From Acanthaster planci (lineage: Eukaryota > Echinodermata > Asteroidea > Valvatida > Acanthasteridae): DNA of 14,985 bases. Within the stretch, counting starts at the first letter, position 1. The number at the start of each line of letters is the position of its first letter. Below the pieces are notes generated by a model that was not told where the DNA came from, did not search any database, and worked only from the letters and a program-made list of their open reading frames with translations. The translations under genes were made by a program, and so were the position numbers. The stretch lies in the NCBI RefSeq assembly GCF_001949145.1, contig NW_019091403.1, positions 984,655-999,639 of the forward strand, written 5' to 3'. Positions 14,741-14,985 of the stretch are shown here, in pieces.

Positions 14741-14985
14741 AGCCTTGCAAAATAGTTAAAAATCTGAACACTTCTATCCATGGGGCACCTAGATTGCAAT
14801 TATACTGAAAATTCAAGAGTAATCATTTTTGAAAAATCTGCAAGGGGTTAGCCTTGCAAAATAATGAAATTTTGGCCAAAATTTGACTTTTCTCCAAATC
14901 ATTCAGAAATCATTTTCAAAGAAAAAGAAACATATTTCGATCATCTATGGAGCACCTAGATTTCAATTTTAATAAAAATTCAGGA
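14741..14985 (+). repeat. Degenerate direct repeat, truncated by the window end
   Basis: agccttgcaaaata occurs at 14741 and 14850, and gcacctaga-ttcaatt-type sequence at 14785 and 14952. The two copies have the same order of blocks but different spacing (109 and 167 bp), as expected of old tandem units with indels. The second copy runs off the right edge. Confidence 0.55.

Larger units (their letters stand above)
13881..14985. other. Region downstream of the gene, no gene seen
   Basis: About 1.1 kb with no coding signal on either strand. It holds the TIR element 13911-14108 and a degenerate repeat from 14741 to the window end. The part between (14110-14740) is AT-rich and featureless. Confidence 0.7.

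Overview
This is a eukaryotic (animal) genomic window. It holds the 3' third of one large, many-exon gene on the + strand, running from the left edge to about 13,880, followed by about 1.1 kb of repeat-rich DNA with no gene that I can see. I reconstructed 14 coding exons (223 to 13,770). All 13 internal introns have GT..AG borders, and the intron phases agree at every junction. The joined reading frame is 993 residues plus a stop. No start codon belongs to this part: the first exon opens inside a codon, so the gene begins left of the window.

The protein is a chain of about eight Ig-like ASH/MSP-type beta-sandwich repeats. Its distinctive stretches (RWLYPIHGIPE near residue 680, VGEFWYTLSLTAE near 430, VSSPIKGAP at the tail) I recognise as the C-terminal part of CFAP47, a Hydin-like protein of the central apparatus of motile 9+2 cilia and sperm flagella. 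The recognition is from memory, not from an alignment. Exon 12 lies in a frame without an ATG-started ORF and is easily missed. Exon 9 has two tandem in-frame acceptors.

The host looks like a marine invertebrate deuterostome such as an echinoderm. The reasons are exons of 120-380 bp, introns of 0.16-3.7 kb, AT-rich non-coding DNA, tRNA-derived SINEs and short inverted-repeat elements. This placement is an inference and not firm.

The non-coding part is mostly decayed mobile DNA: a tRNA-like SINE at the left edge; a 23-bp minisatellite in intron 4; two TTAA-flanked terminal-inverted-repeat elements (4876-5064 and 11516-12087); a repeat family with one copy in intron 8 and an inverted copy in a small TIR element downstream of the gene; three tandem minus-strand tRNA-derived units in intron 12; and a degenerate repeat at the right edge. 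The most intriguing spot is 11875-12066, inside the larger TTAA element. There a strong splice acceptor is followed by protein-like sequence split over two frames at an A8 run, which looks like a captured exon from another gene.
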